Assembly: GCF_001881495.1 (NCBI RefSeq) | Contig: NZ_LUKY01000033.1 | Span: 496,001-560,000, forward strand | Direction of reading: 5' to 3' | DNA length: 64,000 nt | From: Candidatus Rickettsiella isopodorum | Lineage (GTDB): Bacteria > Pseudomonadota > Gammaproteobacteria > Diplorickettsiales > Diplorickettsiaceae | Shown here: positions 39,673-49,397 of the stretch, piece by piece | Numbering within the stretch: the stretch's first letter is position 1 | Layout: every line of letters starts with the position of its first letter | The notes under the pieces: model-generated | The model's input: the letters and a program-made list of their open reading frames with translations, nothing else | Database searches by the model: none | Told to the model about the DNA's origin: nothing | Program-made: the position numbers and the translations under genes

Positions 39673-39808
39673 AATATAGTTCTCTTAAGTTTAGCAAGAA
39701 CTACATAAATACGAGAAAACTTCTTTAAATAAAAGTGAGATAAAATACAAAAGATTGAGTTAATAATCTAATGCAAAATTATGTTTTGAAATAGGCTAGT
39801 TTAAAAAT

Positions 39809-41182
39809 ATGAAATTACTTGATGTCATCATTTTAGCTGCTGGCCATGGAAAGCGTATGCATTCTACTTTACCTAAAGTATTGCATAAATTAGCGGGTAA
39901 ACCTTTATTACAATATATTGTTGAAACAATTAAAGGTTTGCAACCTCATGCTGTTTATGTGGTTTATGGAAATGGTGGCGGTCAAGTACCCCAGTGTTTA
40001 GGGCATTTATCAGTTAATTGGGTAAAACAAACGGAATTGTTAGGTACTGGACATGCAGTCGCTCAAGCTATTCCAGAGATTAAACAAGATGAGAGTCGTA
40101 CGCTTATTTTACTAGGCGATACCCCATTAGTGAGTTTAGCTACTTTACAAAAATTAATTTATACCACTGAAACCCATCAAATTGGTTTAATTACATTAAC
40201 GACACAACAACCTTTTGGTTTAGGGCGTATTTTACGGGATCAAGAAGGAAAGGTTGTTCAAATTGTTGAAGAAAAAGATGCTAGTTCAGAGCAAAAAAAA
40301 ATACAAGAAGTAAATAGTGGTATTTTTTATATACCTGTAAAACTGCTAAAACGTTGGCTTCCTAAAATAAAAAAAATGAATGCACAAGGTGAATATTACT
40401 TGACGGATATTATTACAATGGCTGTAGAGGAAAAGATAGAAATAGTAACAGTATCTTCAGATATTGATGGAGAAATGCAAGGAGTTAATGATCGTGTACA
40501 ACTAGCAAAGCTTGAACGTTATTTTCAGCAACAGGCAGCTGAAAAACTTATGTTAGCAGGAGTTACATTACGCGATCCGCAGAGATTTGACTTGCGCGGA
40601 CAATTAACCGTTGAAAAAGACGTGATTATCGACGTAAATGTTATTTTGGAAGGAGAAAATTCGATAGGTGCTAGTAGCTCTGTAGGCTCACACTCCATCT
40701 TAAAAGATGTCAAAATCGGGAAAAATGTTGAAATTAAACCTTATTCATTAATTGAAGATGCAATCATTGGAGATAATTGTATTATTGGTCCTTTTGCACG
40801 TATTCGTCCTGGGTCGGTTCTCAAAAATAATGTTCATATAGGAAATTTTGTTGAAGTTAAAAAAAGTCAGATAGAACAAGAAACTAAAATTAATCATTTA
40901 AGTTACATCGGGGATGCAAATATTGGCAAAAATGTCAATATCGGTGCGGGTACCATTACGTGTAATTATGATGGAGCAGTCAAAAATCAAACCCAAATAG
41001 AAGATGATGTGTTTGTTGGTTCTAATACGGCCTTAATAGCACCCATACGAATACAGAAAGGAGCAACAATAGGGGCTGGCTCTACCTTAAATAAGGATGT
41101 TCCCGCCGGAAAGTTAACTTTAAACAGGGCTGAGGTAAAAACCCTTTCAAATTGGAAACGTCCGCGAAAAAAAGAAACTTAA
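39809..41182 (+). CDS. glmU: Bifunctional UDP-N-acetylglucosamine pyrophosphorylase / glucosamine-1-phosphate N-acetyltransferase
   Basis: A 457-residue enzyme. The N-terminal uridylyltransferase has VIILAAGHGKRMHSTLPKVLH and LLGDTPLVS. The C-terminal left-handed beta helix has hexapeptide repeats and NYDGAVKNQTQIEDDVFVGS. It makes UDP-GlcNAc for peptidoglycan and LPS. The atp-glmU order is common in gammaproteobacteria. A weak hairpin (39677-39703) separates it from atpC. Confidence 0.97.
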   Translation: MKLLDVIILAAGHGKRMHSTLPKVLHKLAGKPLLQYIVETIKGLQPHAVYVVYGNGGGQVPQCLGHLSVNWVKQTELLGTGHAVAQAIPEIKQDESRTLILLGDTPLVSLATLQKLIYTTETHQIGLITLTTQQPFGLGRILRDQEGKVVQIVEEKDASSEQKKIQEVNSGIFYIPVKLLKRWLPKIKKMNAQGEYYLTDIITMAVEEKIEIVTVSSDIDGEMQGVNDRVQLAKLERYFQQQAAEKLMLAGVTLRDPQRFDLRGQLTVEKDVIIDVNVILEGENSIGASSSVGSHSILKDVKIGKNVEIKPYSLIEDAIIGDNCIIGPFARIRPGSVLKNNVHIGNFVEVKKSQIEQETKINHLSYIGDANIGKNVNIGAGTITCNYDGAVKNQTQIEDDVFVGSNTALIAPIRIQKGATIGAGSTLNKDVPAGKLTLNRAEVKTLSNWKRPRKKET

Positions 41183-41221
41183 TCATAATTTTCAAAGTTT
41201 ACTCTTCCTAGATAGAAGCTC

Positions 41222-41244
41222 AACTTTCCTATAGGAGTTTTTTT
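41222..41244 (+). terminator. Candidate terminator of glmU
   Basis: AACT-TT-CC-TATA-GG-AGTT can form a bulged hairpin, followed by a run of T to 41244. It lies 40 bases after glmU and before the convergent host-attachment-family gene. The stem is short, so the call is tentative. Confidence 0.4.
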
Positions 41245-41255
41245 CAGCTTAGCGA

Positions 41256-41711
41256 TTAAATTTTATTGGAGCGAACGATATCCCACCAATTTTCTTTTAG
41301 ATAATTGATAAGAACAGACTCATTTTCTTCAACAAAGTTTTTCTTGATATTAATTAATAATGCTTGTGTTACTTGTTTATCAAGATTGCTAAGTAAAACG
41401 CCACCGACATGAGGTGCAGAACATAAAATAAGTTGTTTGTATTGATGATTATCTAGTCCTTTTTTTAAAAAATTAGCCAAGATTTTAGTAAAATGATCGA
41501 GTTCTACTTCATGTGGGCTGCTGGGTGCTTCATAGGCTCCTTTTGCAGAATGCATCGTTTGATAATGACCAGGTCTATCAGAAACTAAATCGCTTTCTTT
41601 TAGTTTAGCATTAGGGTTTTCTAGACTCTTTAATAAAATCAATCTGTGATCTTTGGGCTCATAAGAATAAATATGACCTAAACTACTATTTAAGCTAATA
41701 ATCCAAATCAT
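41256..41711 (-). CDS. Host attachment family protein
   Basis: A 151-residue protein resembling the Host_attach family (PF10116), first linked to Agrobacterium attachment to plant cells. It starts WIISLNSSLGHIYSYEP, has SDRPGHYQTMHSAKGAYEAPSSPHEVELDHFTKILANFL and then QLILCSAPHVGGVLLSNL. The family shares a fold with archaeal/eukaryotic release factor eRF1 domain 2. No signal peptide is seen, so direct surface attachment is doubtful and a ribosome- or RNA-related role is equally possible. Confidence 0.72.
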   Translation of the reverse strand: MIWIISLNSSLGHIYSYEPKDHRLILLKSLENPNAKLKESDLVSDRPGHYQTMHSAKGAYEAPSSPHEVELDHFTKILANFLKKGLDNHQYKQLILCSAPHVGGVLLSNLDKQVTQALLINIKKNFVEENESVLINYLKENWWDIVRSNKI

Positions 41712-41773
41712 TTAACCCCCTTAAGTATGTTTTTAAAGTATAGCAGGGTTCAAGACTATGCTCTTTGTAGATT

Positions 41774-43177
41774 TTAGGGGAATAAAATGGGTTTCTGCCA
41801 TCCGCCTAGTAAGGTTTCTAATTTTTGCCCAATCATGAGCGTTATGTCGTCATGCCATGGCTTAGCAACGATCTGTATCCCGATGGGTAAACCTTCCGCG
41901 GAAAAACCACACCGTACGGTTAAGACTGGCCAGCCTGTTAAATTGTAAATATTAAGATAACTAAAATCATGACCTTCGATAAATGAATGACCATGTAATT
42001 TTGCAGGAGTCGCTGCTACGGGACATATAATGACATCATATGGAAAAAAGAATTTTTCTAAGGAAATACGTAATTGATCAATGCGACGTAAACGTTGATG
42101 TAATTCAGTAATAGAAAACTCACATTGACGCGCAATCGCTAAAAATTCTTTCACCAGATAAGAAGGTTTATTAATACCCAAATGGTTAAGTAAATTTTTA
42201 AATCCTAAACCCTTATCTCCACCCAAAATAAATGTCTCTGTAATAAGAGTATAAAGTTCTTTTAAGTGTGGTGGGCATTGATACTCAATTTGTCGTACCT
42301 CACCTTGTAAAACATGCACTACTTGATTAATCGTTTGTAGGGTTGCTTTATCAGGTGAAGCAATGCCATTATCTGAATAAAAAACAATTCGTAAATTTTT
42401 ACAGTTGATGAAAGGGGTGCGGATTGAAATAGGTACGACATCTGGATCAGCATTATCTGGACCCGTTAATAAGGGTAGAGATAATACGATATCATCCACA
42501 AACCGCGCCATAGGACCATAAGTGGTTAATGGCCGTAATAAACCCCTACCATCTGAGGGAACATTACCTGAATTAGGGATTAACCCGCGAGTGGGTTTTA
42601 AACCTACAATGCCTGTATTATGAGCAGGTTGACGTATACTTCCTGCTCCATCCGAACCCAAACCTAGTACTGAGCCACCCGCGGCGATAATAGCGGCTTC
42701 TCCGCCACTACTTCCCCCAGGAGTGCGATTTAAATCATAAGGATTTAAAGTTTTGCCGTAGCGATCATTATCTGTTTCATAGGCAATATTGAATTCGGGA
42801 ACATTACTTATACCTAAAATAATTCCGCCAGCAGCTTTTAATCTAGCGACAGCAGTGGCATCTTCTTTAGGGAGAAAATTGTAACCATTACTTCCTTTGC
42901 TAATAATAAAATCGCTGACTTTACAACAATCTTTGATAGTAATAGGTAAACCATGTAAAGGACCGAGAATTTGATTTTTAGCTAATTTTTCATCCGCTAT
43001 GCAAGCTTTTTCTAATACAATTTCTGGCTCTGCTAGTTGAACAAGTGCGTTAAGCTTAGGATTAACCTGTTGGATGCGATCTAAATGCGTTTGGATAAGC
43101 TCAACACAGGAAATTTTTTTTTCTTTAATTAGCGTGGCTAATTTTCTTGCGGATAAAAAGTAAAGATCTGAGGTCAT
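41774..43177 (-). CDS. Amidase signature family protein
   Basis: A 467-residue amidase. The Ser-cisSer-Lys triad can be traced: Lys in LPITIKDCCKV, cis-Ser and its loop in PGGSSGGEAAIIAAGGS, and the nucleophile loop GLGSDGAGSIRQPAHNTG. It hydrolyses amides; the sequence does not show which. It resembles GatA superficially, but no gatB or gatC is adjacent and it is more like stand-alone amidases. It starts 80 bases after sodC ends on the same strand. Confidence 0.88.
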   Translation of the reverse strand: MTSDLYFLSARKLATLIKEKKISCVELIQTHLDRIQQVNPKLNALVQLAEPEIVLEKACIADEKLAKNQILGPLHGLPITIKDCCKVSDFIISKGSNGYNFLPKEDATAVARLKAAGGIILGISNVPEFNIAYETDNDRYGKTLNPYDLNRTPGGSSGGEAAIIAAGGSVLGLGSDGAGSIRQPAHNTGIVGLKPTRGLIPNSGNVPSDGRGLLRPLTTYGPMARFVDDIVLSLPLLTGPDNADPDVVPISIRTPFINCKNLRIVFYSDNGIASPDKATLQTINQVVHVLQGEVRQIEYQCPPHLKELYTLITETFILGGDKGLGFKNLLNHLGINKPSYLVKEFLAIARQCEFSITELHQRLRRIDQLRISLEKFFFPYDVIICPVAATPAKLHGHSFIEGHDFSYLNIYNLTGWPVLTVRCGFSAEGLPIGIQIVAKPWHDDITLMIGQKLETLLGGWQKPILFP

Positions 43178-43257
43178 GGAATGATTAATATAAATTATTG
43201 TGTATCAAGTTAGAAGAAAATTCTGTTTAGAATAAAAAGTGGTTATTTATTAGAGTC

Positions 43258-43758
43258 CTATTTTATAATGCCACAGGCTATACGTGCACCACCTCCTCCT
43301 AATTTAGTAGGAATATCCGAATAATTGTCACTATCGGCATGAATTATTAAAGAATGGTTTTTAAGTTCATTTAAACGTAATCGAGGAGCTAGAATTGGTA
43401 ATGTCGCGTTGCCATTATTATCAACGTCTAAAACAGGGAGATCGCCTAAATGACCTTTTCCATAAGGACCTAAATGCTTGCTAGAATGAAAAGGATCAAA
43501 GTGATCGCCTGCCGCCATGCCGTTATCTAGACAAGAGGGGTTTTGATGGATATGAAAACCATGTAAACCGGGTGGAAGATTATGTAGATTGGGTGTCAAT
43601 AAAACACCATAAGGTTTTTCTGAGGCAATTACAGTGCCTATAGATTGCCCCAAGCCTTGTTGAGAGATAAGATACATAGGTATGGAGATATCAGCAAGGA
43701 CACTATTGCAGATTAGTAAGCAGATGCTGGCAACCGAAAATTTAAGTAATTTAAACAT
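43258..43758 (-). CDS. sodC: Superoxide dismutase [Cu-Zn], periplasmic
   Basis: A 166-residue protein with an N-terminal signal peptide (about 1-22, ending NSVLA). Metal ligands are visible: His69 and His71 in HGFHIHQNPSC, His86 in GDHFDPF, His95, His103 and His140. The disulfide would join Cys76 and Cys162. It removes superoxide in the periplasm and in intracellular pathogens can protect against host oxidative burst. The LysR gene is divergent, 506 bases away. Confidence 0.94.
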   Translation of the reverse strand: MFKLLKFSVASICLLICNSVLADISIPMYLISQQGLGQSIGTVIASEKPYGVLLTPNLHNLPPGLHGFHIHQNPSCLDNGMAAGDHFDPFHSSKHLGPYGKGHLGDLPVLDVDNNGNATLPILAPRLRLNELKNHSLIIHADSDNYSDIPTKLGGGGARIACGIIK

Positions 43759-44264
43759 TACAGATATCCCTCAACTCTATCGTGCTAAGTATAGCATAGC
43801 TTAATTAAAATATTATTTGGTTATTTTAAGATGTTATGCAGTGTATTCAATTTTATTTTGACATCTTCTTCACATAACCCAAGCGAGTTATAAAAAAATT
43901 ATTTTACATTACAAAAAAATAACATTTAATAACTCATTATATTTTTCTTATTTTTTTTGAACCTAAGTATAAATTTATTTTTTATATCAAAATCAAATTC
44001 TATTGAAAATTTAGATAATAAAGCATAGGTTTTTTACTTAGGTAGCTTATGATGCAATGAGAAAAATTGTTTGTATTAATAATTACAAAAAATGATTTAT
44101 ATACTAGACATGCAATTACATTGCATGAGGTAGATATTTTTCATAATGATAATAGTCATAGAGTTACTTATCCGGTATTATAGTTTTATATTTTAACTAA
44201 TTTTTTATTATGTAAAATTAAATTAAAAAATATGGTATTTAAGTAATGATAATTTAAAATTGCT
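43759..44264. other. Gene-free, AT-rich region between sodC and LysR-type gene
   Basis: A 506-base stretch with no plausible gene. The clearest structure is a palindrome at 44109-44127 (CATGCAAT-TAC-ATTGCATG), and an ATGA/TCAT dyad lies shortly after. It must contain the promoters of sodC and the LysR gene, but no strong one stands out. Confidence 0.5.
44109..44127. promoter_or_regulatory. Candidate operator: palindrome upstream of LysR gene
   Basis: CATGCAAT and ATTGCATG are perfect inverted repeats separated by TAC. It lies 138 bases before the LysR start. It is symmetrical like a regulator site, but does not show the classical T-N11-A LysR box exactly. Confidence 0.4.
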
Positions 44265-45140
44265 ATGCGTATTACTCTAAAACAACTCGAAGTTTTTGTC
44301 GCAATTGCTAAGACAGGAAACGTAAGTCACGCTGCAAAGAAAATGTATCTCTCTCAGTCAGCATGTAGTATGGCTCTTGCTACATTAGAAGAACAATTAG
44401 AAGGATCTATATTTGATAGACATGGCAAACAATTATTTTTGAATGAACGAGGGAGAGTTTTGTTACCTAAAGCCAGCAGCGTCATATCACAAATTTCAGA
44501 GCTTAAAGATATGATGATGGAAAATAAAAAGGATAATTTATCTGGCCAGTTAATCATAGGAGCGAGTAAGACCATCGGTAATTATCTATTACCAAAGCTT
44601 ATTTCTGAACTTACTTATACGCATAAAAATATTCAAATCAATCTAAAAATAGCAACTACTAAAGCCATATTATCTAGATTACTCACATTTAATGTTGATG
44701 TTGCTTTAATAGAGGCTAATTGTTTTTCAGATAAAGTTCATACTTATCCTTGGAAAAAAGATGAATTAGTCATCATTGCTGCTCCAAAATATCCTTTGAG
44801 TAAAAAAAAGAAATTGACACTATCAGATATCGCGAACGCACGTTGGTTACTCCGAAAACAAAATTCTAGTATCCGCGAAAAATTAGAAGAAAAAATTGGT
44901 GGAAAAATCCGACCTTTTTTAGAATTAGATGATACAGATGCGCTTAAACAGGCAACTCAAGCAGGTTTAGGGATAAGCTGTCTTTCTCGATTTGTTGTTG
45001 AAGATTCTTTAAAAAATAATACCTTAATAGAACTAAAAACTCCATTTTTAACCCTAAGTAGAGAGTTCTATATTTTGATTCATAAGGAAAAATATCAATC
45101 TACTATAATTTCTGAGTTTTTAAAAAAAGCGAATACCTGA
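44265..45140 (+). CDS. LysR-family transcriptional regulator
   Basis: A 291-residue regulator. Residues 1-65 form the HTH with LEVFVAIAKTGNVSHAAKKMYLSQSACSM and GKQLFLNERGRVLLPKA. Residues about 90-290 form the substrate-binding fold (GQLIIGASKTIGNYLLPKLI; LDDTDALKQATQAGLGISCL). Its target is unknown; it may regulate itself or the divergent sodC. It is AT-rich with a weak ribosome binding site. Confidence 0.9.
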   Translation: MRITLKQLEVFVAIAKTGNVSHAAKKMYLSQSACSMALATLEEQLEGSIFDRHGKQLFLNERGRVLLPKASSVISQISELKDMMMENKKDNLSGQLIIGASKTIGNYLLPKLISELTYTHKNIQINLKIATTKAILSRLLTFNVDVALIEANCFSDKVHTYPWKKDELVIIAAPKYPLSKKKKLTLSDIANARWLLRKQNSSIREKLEEKIGGKIRPFLELDDTDALKQATQAGLGISCLSRFVVEDSLKNNTLIELKTPFLTLSREFYILIHKEKYQSTIISEFLKKANT

Positions 45141-45242
45141 TGTCGAACGGTTAATTTATCCTTAGTTGTAAATAGCGCTAGTTAATTTTTGTGTTTAGTA
45201 TAAAGTAGAGTTACAGGTGGTTGATTAGGTGTAAGCATTTTT

Positions 45243-45959
45243 ATGCAATCAATTTTAATTTTAGGTGCTACTTCTTCCATAGCAAGGGCATGTAGCGAAA
45301 TTTTTGCTTCAAGACAATGTAAACTTTTCCTTGCAAGTCGGGATATTCCGGAGCTAGAACGTATAGCTGTCGATCTTAGAATCCGATATAGTATTGATGT
45401 TAATTATGCTTTTTTTGACATTACACAACTTCATTCGCATGCGAATTTTTTTGAAACGCTTATCGATAAAATGGGTTCAATTGATGGTGTCCTAATGGCG
45501 GTAGGTTTGATTGATAAATTAGACTATCAAAAAGTGATGGCTGCTAATTTTACCGGTCCTATTTCCTTTTTTGAGCTTTATGTTAAATATCTAACTATTC
45601 AAAAAAAAGGCTTTATTATTGGATTAAGTTCTGTAGCAGGAGATCGAGGACGGAAACCTAATTATGTTTATGGTGCTAGCAAAGCAGGGTTGACTACTTA
45701 TTTACAAGGGTTACGTAATTATTTTTACCCTTCTAAAATACAAGTATTAACAATCAAGTTAGGGTTAATTGATACCAAAATGGTTTTCGGGGGAAAGTAT
45801 CCACTTTATTTAGCAGCTAATCCAAAAAAAACAGCGATAAAAATTATACGGGCGTTAGATAAGGGTCGGGAGAGCGTGTACATTCCTGGAGTTTGGCGGA
45901 TTATAATGTTAATTATTCGCTTCATACCAGAAAAAATTTTTAAGTGCCTAAGTATATAA
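45243..45959 (+). CDS. SDR-family oxidoreductase, DprE2-like
   Basis: A 238-residue short-chain dehydrogenase. It has an N-terminal cofactor motif ILGATSSIARACSEIF, a catalytic Ser in IGLSSVAGDRGRKPNYVYG, and Tyr143/Lys147 in YGASKAG. The C-terminal tail (VYIPGVWRIIMLIIRFIPEKIFKCLSI) is hydrophobic, as in DprE2. DprE2 reduces the keto intermediate made by DprE1 to decaprenylphosphoryl-arabinose. A DprE1-like gene lies 21 kb away (22648). Confidence 0.72.
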   Translation: MQSILILGATSSIARACSEIFASRQCKLFLASRDIPELERIAVDLRIRYSIDVNYAFFDITQLHSHANFFETLIDKMGSIDGVLMAVGLIDKLDYQKVMAANFTGPISFFELYVKYLTIQKKGFIIGLSSVAGDRGRKPNYVYGASKAGLTTYLQGLRNYFYPSKIQVLTIKLGLIDTKMVFGGKYPLYLAANPKKTAIKIIRALDKGRESVYIPGVWRIIMLIIRFIPEKIFKCLSI

Positions 45960-46018
45960 TATAAAAAAAATAGTATTCAATTTAAAATCCAAGACCAGAT
46001 TAAGATTATTTCAATGAC

Positions 46019-48607
46019 TTAAGTGGCAATTAACTGGTCAATTTGTTTGGAAACATTTTGATAGTCTAGCATTTGATCAAAATTCAAATAGCGATATAAG
46101 TTTTCACTCATAGTGTCAATAAATTTCATTTTTTCTCTATATTCATCTAAGTTAGGGATATAACCAAGAATTGCTGTTATCGCAGATAACTCAGCAGAAG
46201 CTAAAAAAACATTAGCATCTTTTCCCATACGATTAGGAAAGTTTCGAGTTGAGGTAGAAACGACAGTAGCACCATCACGTACACGAGCTTGATTACCCAT
46301 ACACAATGAACATCCGGGCATTTCCGTTCGTGCGCCTACGATGCTATAGGTTGAGTAATAACCTTCTTGCATTAATTGATGGGCATCCATTTTGGTTGGA
46401 GGTGCTATCCATAATACGGTGGGTAATCGGTTGTTAAAATTCTTTAATAAACTTCCAGCGGCACGATAATGACCAATATTAGTCATGCAGGAACCTATGA
46501 ATACTTCATCGACCTTAGTTTGTGCTACAGCAGATAAAGGCTTGATATTGTCTGGATCATTAGGACAAGCTAATAAAGGTTCTTTGATCTGATTCAGATC
46601 AATTTCGATGATTTCTGCATAGTTTGCATCAACATCTGGCTCTAATAATGTAGGTTCTGCTAACCAAGTTTCCATTGCTTCAATTCGACGCTGTAAACTA
46701 CGAATATCGTGATAACCATTACTGATCATCCACTTTAGAAGAGAAATATTAGAGTTTAAATATTCAATGATCGGTTCTTTATTTAAGCGAACAGTACAAC
46801 CGTTTGCAGAGCGTTCCGCAGATGCATCAGCAAGTTCAAAAGCTTGTTCAATTTTAAGATTGGGTAAACCTTCAATTTCTAACACACGACCTGAAAAGAT
46901 ATTTTTTTTATTTTTGCTATCTAGAGTGAGTAAGCCGCGTTGTAAGGCGATATAGGGGATTGCGTTGACTAAATCACGTAATGTGATGGTAGGTTGTATT
47001 TCGCCAGTAAACCTAACTAATATTGACTCTGGCATGGTTAACGGCATCACACCCATAGCGGCTGCAAAAGCAACGATACCTGAGCCACCAGGGAAACTAA
47101 TACCGATAGGAAAACGCGTATGGGAATCGCCCCCGGTACCTACCGTATCGGGTAGTAGCATTCGATTAAGCCAAGAATGGATAATTCCATCGCCGGGCCT
47201 TAATACAACCCCGCCGCGTGAAGAGAAAAAATCTGGCAAGTTATGTTGTGTTTCTATATCAACAGGTTTTGGATAAGCTGCGGTGTGGCAAAAACTTTGC
47301 ATGACTAGGTCTGCAGAAAATCCAAGACATGCAAGCTCTTTTAGTTCATCTCTGGTCATGGGTCCTGTAGTATCTTGTGAACCTACGGTTGCCATTTTTG
47401 GCTCGCAGTATGTTCCAGGACTAACACCAGGCAATCCACAGGCTTTACCTACTATTTTTTGGGCTAAGGTAAATCCCTTTCCATTTTGAGGAATAATTTC
47501 GGGACGGTTAAATTCCTGGGAAAAGGGATAAGACAATGTAGCTCGTACCTTATCGGTCAATGATCGACCAATAATTAAAGGAATTCTGCCACCTGCACGT
47601 ACGGCATCCATGAGTGTGAAGTTTGGTGTGAAATGAACCATTTCTTGACCTTGCTCATTCTCAATTCGTCCCTCGTAAGGATAGATGTGGATAATATTTC
47701 CCATGTGAAGCTGACTTACATCCACTTCGATAGGGAACGCACCAGAGTCTTCAGCTGTTGTACGGAAAATAGGGGCAATTTTTCCACCTAAAATAACGCC
47801 ACCCCGGTTTTTATTAGGGACAAAAGGGATCCCATGGCCGATATGCCATAATAAGGAGTTGATAGCGGATTTTCGCGATGAACCGGTACCCACAACATCT
47901 CCAACAAATGCGATAGGATGACCTTTAGTTTTTAGCTGCTTAATGACTTGTAAAGCATCCGGCATACGATTACGAAACATAACTAAGCTGTGTAAAGGGA
48001 TATCAGGGCGACTCCAGGCTTCAGTTGCGGGAGAAAGATCATCGGTATTGATCTCTCCAGAAACTTTAAAAACAGATAAAGTAAGCTTATTCGGCACTTT
48101 TGGCTTAGTAAGAAACCATTCCGCATTTGCCCAAGCTTCCACAACTTGATGGGCATAGTGGTTACCTTTTTTAGCTTTAGCTATGACATCATGATAGGCA
48201 TCAAACATTAATAAGGTATGTGAAAGTTGTTTTGCTGCTATTTGAGCGATGTCATGTTGTCGATCGAGTAATTCAATTAGAATAGGAACATTATAGCCAC
48301 CTAACATACTACCTAATAGCTCTATGGCGAGCATTGGAGTTATAAAAGGAGAATTAACTTCACCTTTTGCTAAGGCAGCAAGAAAAGCGGCTTTAACATA
48401 GGCGGCAGGATCGACTCCAGGTGCAACATGCTCAGCTAATAACTTGACTAGAAAAGCTGCTTCCTGTGAAAAAGCGGGATTTTGAATTAATTCAATACAC
48501 GCTGTAACCTGTGTTGCATCAAGCGGAAGAGGCGGAATACCGAGATCAGCACGTTGCTGACTATGTTCTCGATAAGTTGCTAAAAAACGGGATGGTGATG
48601 CAGACAC
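46019..48607 (-). CDS. acnB: Bifunctional aconitate hydratase 2 / 2-methylisocitrate dehydratase
   Basis: An 862-residue AcnB of full length. It has the N-terminal HEAT-like domain, swivel domain (FKVSGEINTDDLSPATEAWSRPDIPLH region; GDVVGTGSSRKSAINSLLWH), and an aconitase core. The core carries cysteines for the 4Fe-4S cluster in GSCMTNIGHYRAAG and PGCSLCMGNQARV, and the GGDSHTRFP motif. It interconverts citrate and isocitrate in the TCA cycle. It is divergent from yggS. Confidence 0.97.
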   Translation of the reverse strand: MSASPSRFLATYREHSQQRADLGIPPLPLDATQVTACIELIQNPAFSQEAAFLVKLLAEHVAPGVDPAAYVKAAFLAALAKGEVNSPFITPMLAIELLGSMLGGYNVPILIELLDRQHDIAQIAAKQLSHTLLMFDAYHDVIAKAKKGNHYAHQVVEAWANAEWFLTKPKVPNKLTLSVFKVSGEINTDDLSPATEAWSRPDIPLHSLVMFRNRMPDALQVIKQLKTKGHPIAFVGDVVGTGSSRKSAINSLLWHIGHGIPFVPNKNRGGVILGGKIAPIFRTTAEDSGAFPIEVDVSQLHMGNIIHIYPYEGRIENEQGQEMVHFTPNFTLMDAVRAGGRIPLIIGRSLTDKVRATLSYPFSQEFNRPEIIPQNGKGFTLAQKIVGKACGLPGVSPGTYCEPKMATVGSQDTTGPMTRDELKELACLGFSADLVMQSFCHTAAYPKPVDIETQHNLPDFFSSRGGVVLRPGDGIIHSWLNRMLLPDTVGTGGDSHTRFPIGISFPGGSGIVAFAAAMGVMPLTMPESILVRFTGEIQPTITLRDLVNAIPYIALQRGLLTLDSKNKKNIFSGRVLEIEGLPNLKIEQAFELADASAERSANGCTVRLNKEPIIEYLNSNISLLKWMISNGYHDIRSLQRRIEAMETWLAEPTLLEPDVDANYAEIIEIDLNQIKEPLLACPNDPDNIKPLSAVAQTKVDEVFIGSCMTNIGHYRAAGSLLKNFNNRLPTVLWIAPPTKMDAHQLMQEGYYSTYSIVGARTEMPGCSLCMGNQARVRDGATVVSTSTRNFPNRMGKDANVFLASAELSAITAILGYIPNLDEYREKMKFIDTMSENLYRYLNFDQMLDYQNVSKQIDQLIAT

Positions 48608-48700
48608 AATGACCTCACTTATTGTTTGATAATAGGATTATTATACTCTTTTAAATTATCATAAGTAAGTAAAGCACTTATTAAGCGCTCTCCAGAAAAT

Positions 48701-49393
48701 ATGAAAAATGACATTTTTAACCGACTTTTTCAGCTTAGACAAAAGATAAGAAATGCAGAATGTCGTTTTGGACGAAGCCCCGGTTCAGTGCAATTAATTG
48801 CTGTTAGCAAGACCCAAAATGTCGAGGCTATAAGGGCAGCAATTACTGCTGGGCAGTTTACTTTTGGTGAAAGCTACGTTCAGGAAGCTACGGAAAAAAT
48901 TCTATGTCTTCAGAATTTAAAGCTAGAATGGCATTTTATAGGTAGAATGCAAGCAAATAAAGCAAAATTTATCGCTAATAATTTTTCTTGGATACACAGT
49001 CTGGCGGACTTAAGAATGGCGGTAAAATTGAATGAGTATCGAAAAGAGGCAAGTTCGACGCCACTTAATGTTTGTATCCAAGTTAATTTACAGAAAGAGG
49101 TAAGCAAAGCAGGGGTATATTTAGAACATCTGGTCTATTTAGCAAAATCAGTTGATAAGCTTCCCTATCTCAATTTACGTGGCTTAATGGCAATTCCAAA
49201 ACCTGAAAAAGAATTCTCTTGCCAGCGTAAAAGTTTTAAGGCTTTACGTTTAATCTTAATAAAATTACAAGCATTAGGTTTGCAACTAGATACTTTATCG
49301 ATGGGTATGTCAGAGGATTTTGAAGCAGCTATTGCAGAAGGTGCAACGCATATTCGACTAGGCACAGCAATTTTTGGAAAAAGAAAATTATAA
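48701..49393 (+). CDS. yggS: YggS family pyridoxal phosphate homeostasis protein
   Basis: A 230-residue PLP-binding barrel protein. The PLP lysine is in LIAVSKTQNVEAIRAAI. LEWHFIGRMQANKAKFI and LSMGMSEDFEAAIAEGATHIRLGTAIFG are the family blocks. It maintains the cellular PLP balance and does not act as an enzyme on known substrates. The gene's usual neighbours (pilT, proC) are absent. It converges with glyS with only 4 bases between stops. Confidence 0.94.
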   Translation: MKNDIFNRLFQLRQKIRNAECRFGRSPGSVQLIAVSKTQNVEAIRAAITAGQFTFGESYVQEATEKILCLQNLKLEWHFIGRMQANKAKFIANNFSWIHSLADLRMAVKLNEYRKEASSTPLNVCIQVNLQKEVSKAGVYLEHLVYLAKSVDKLPYLNLRGLMAIPKPEKEFSCQRKSFKALRLILIKLQALGLQLDTLSMGMSEDFEAAIAEGATHIRLGTAIFGKRKL

Positions 49394-49397
49394 AATG

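Noticed and set aside
41774..43177. GatA subunit of the tRNA amidotransferase
   Set aside because: No gatB or gatC is nearby and the sequence fits stand-alone amidases at least as well.
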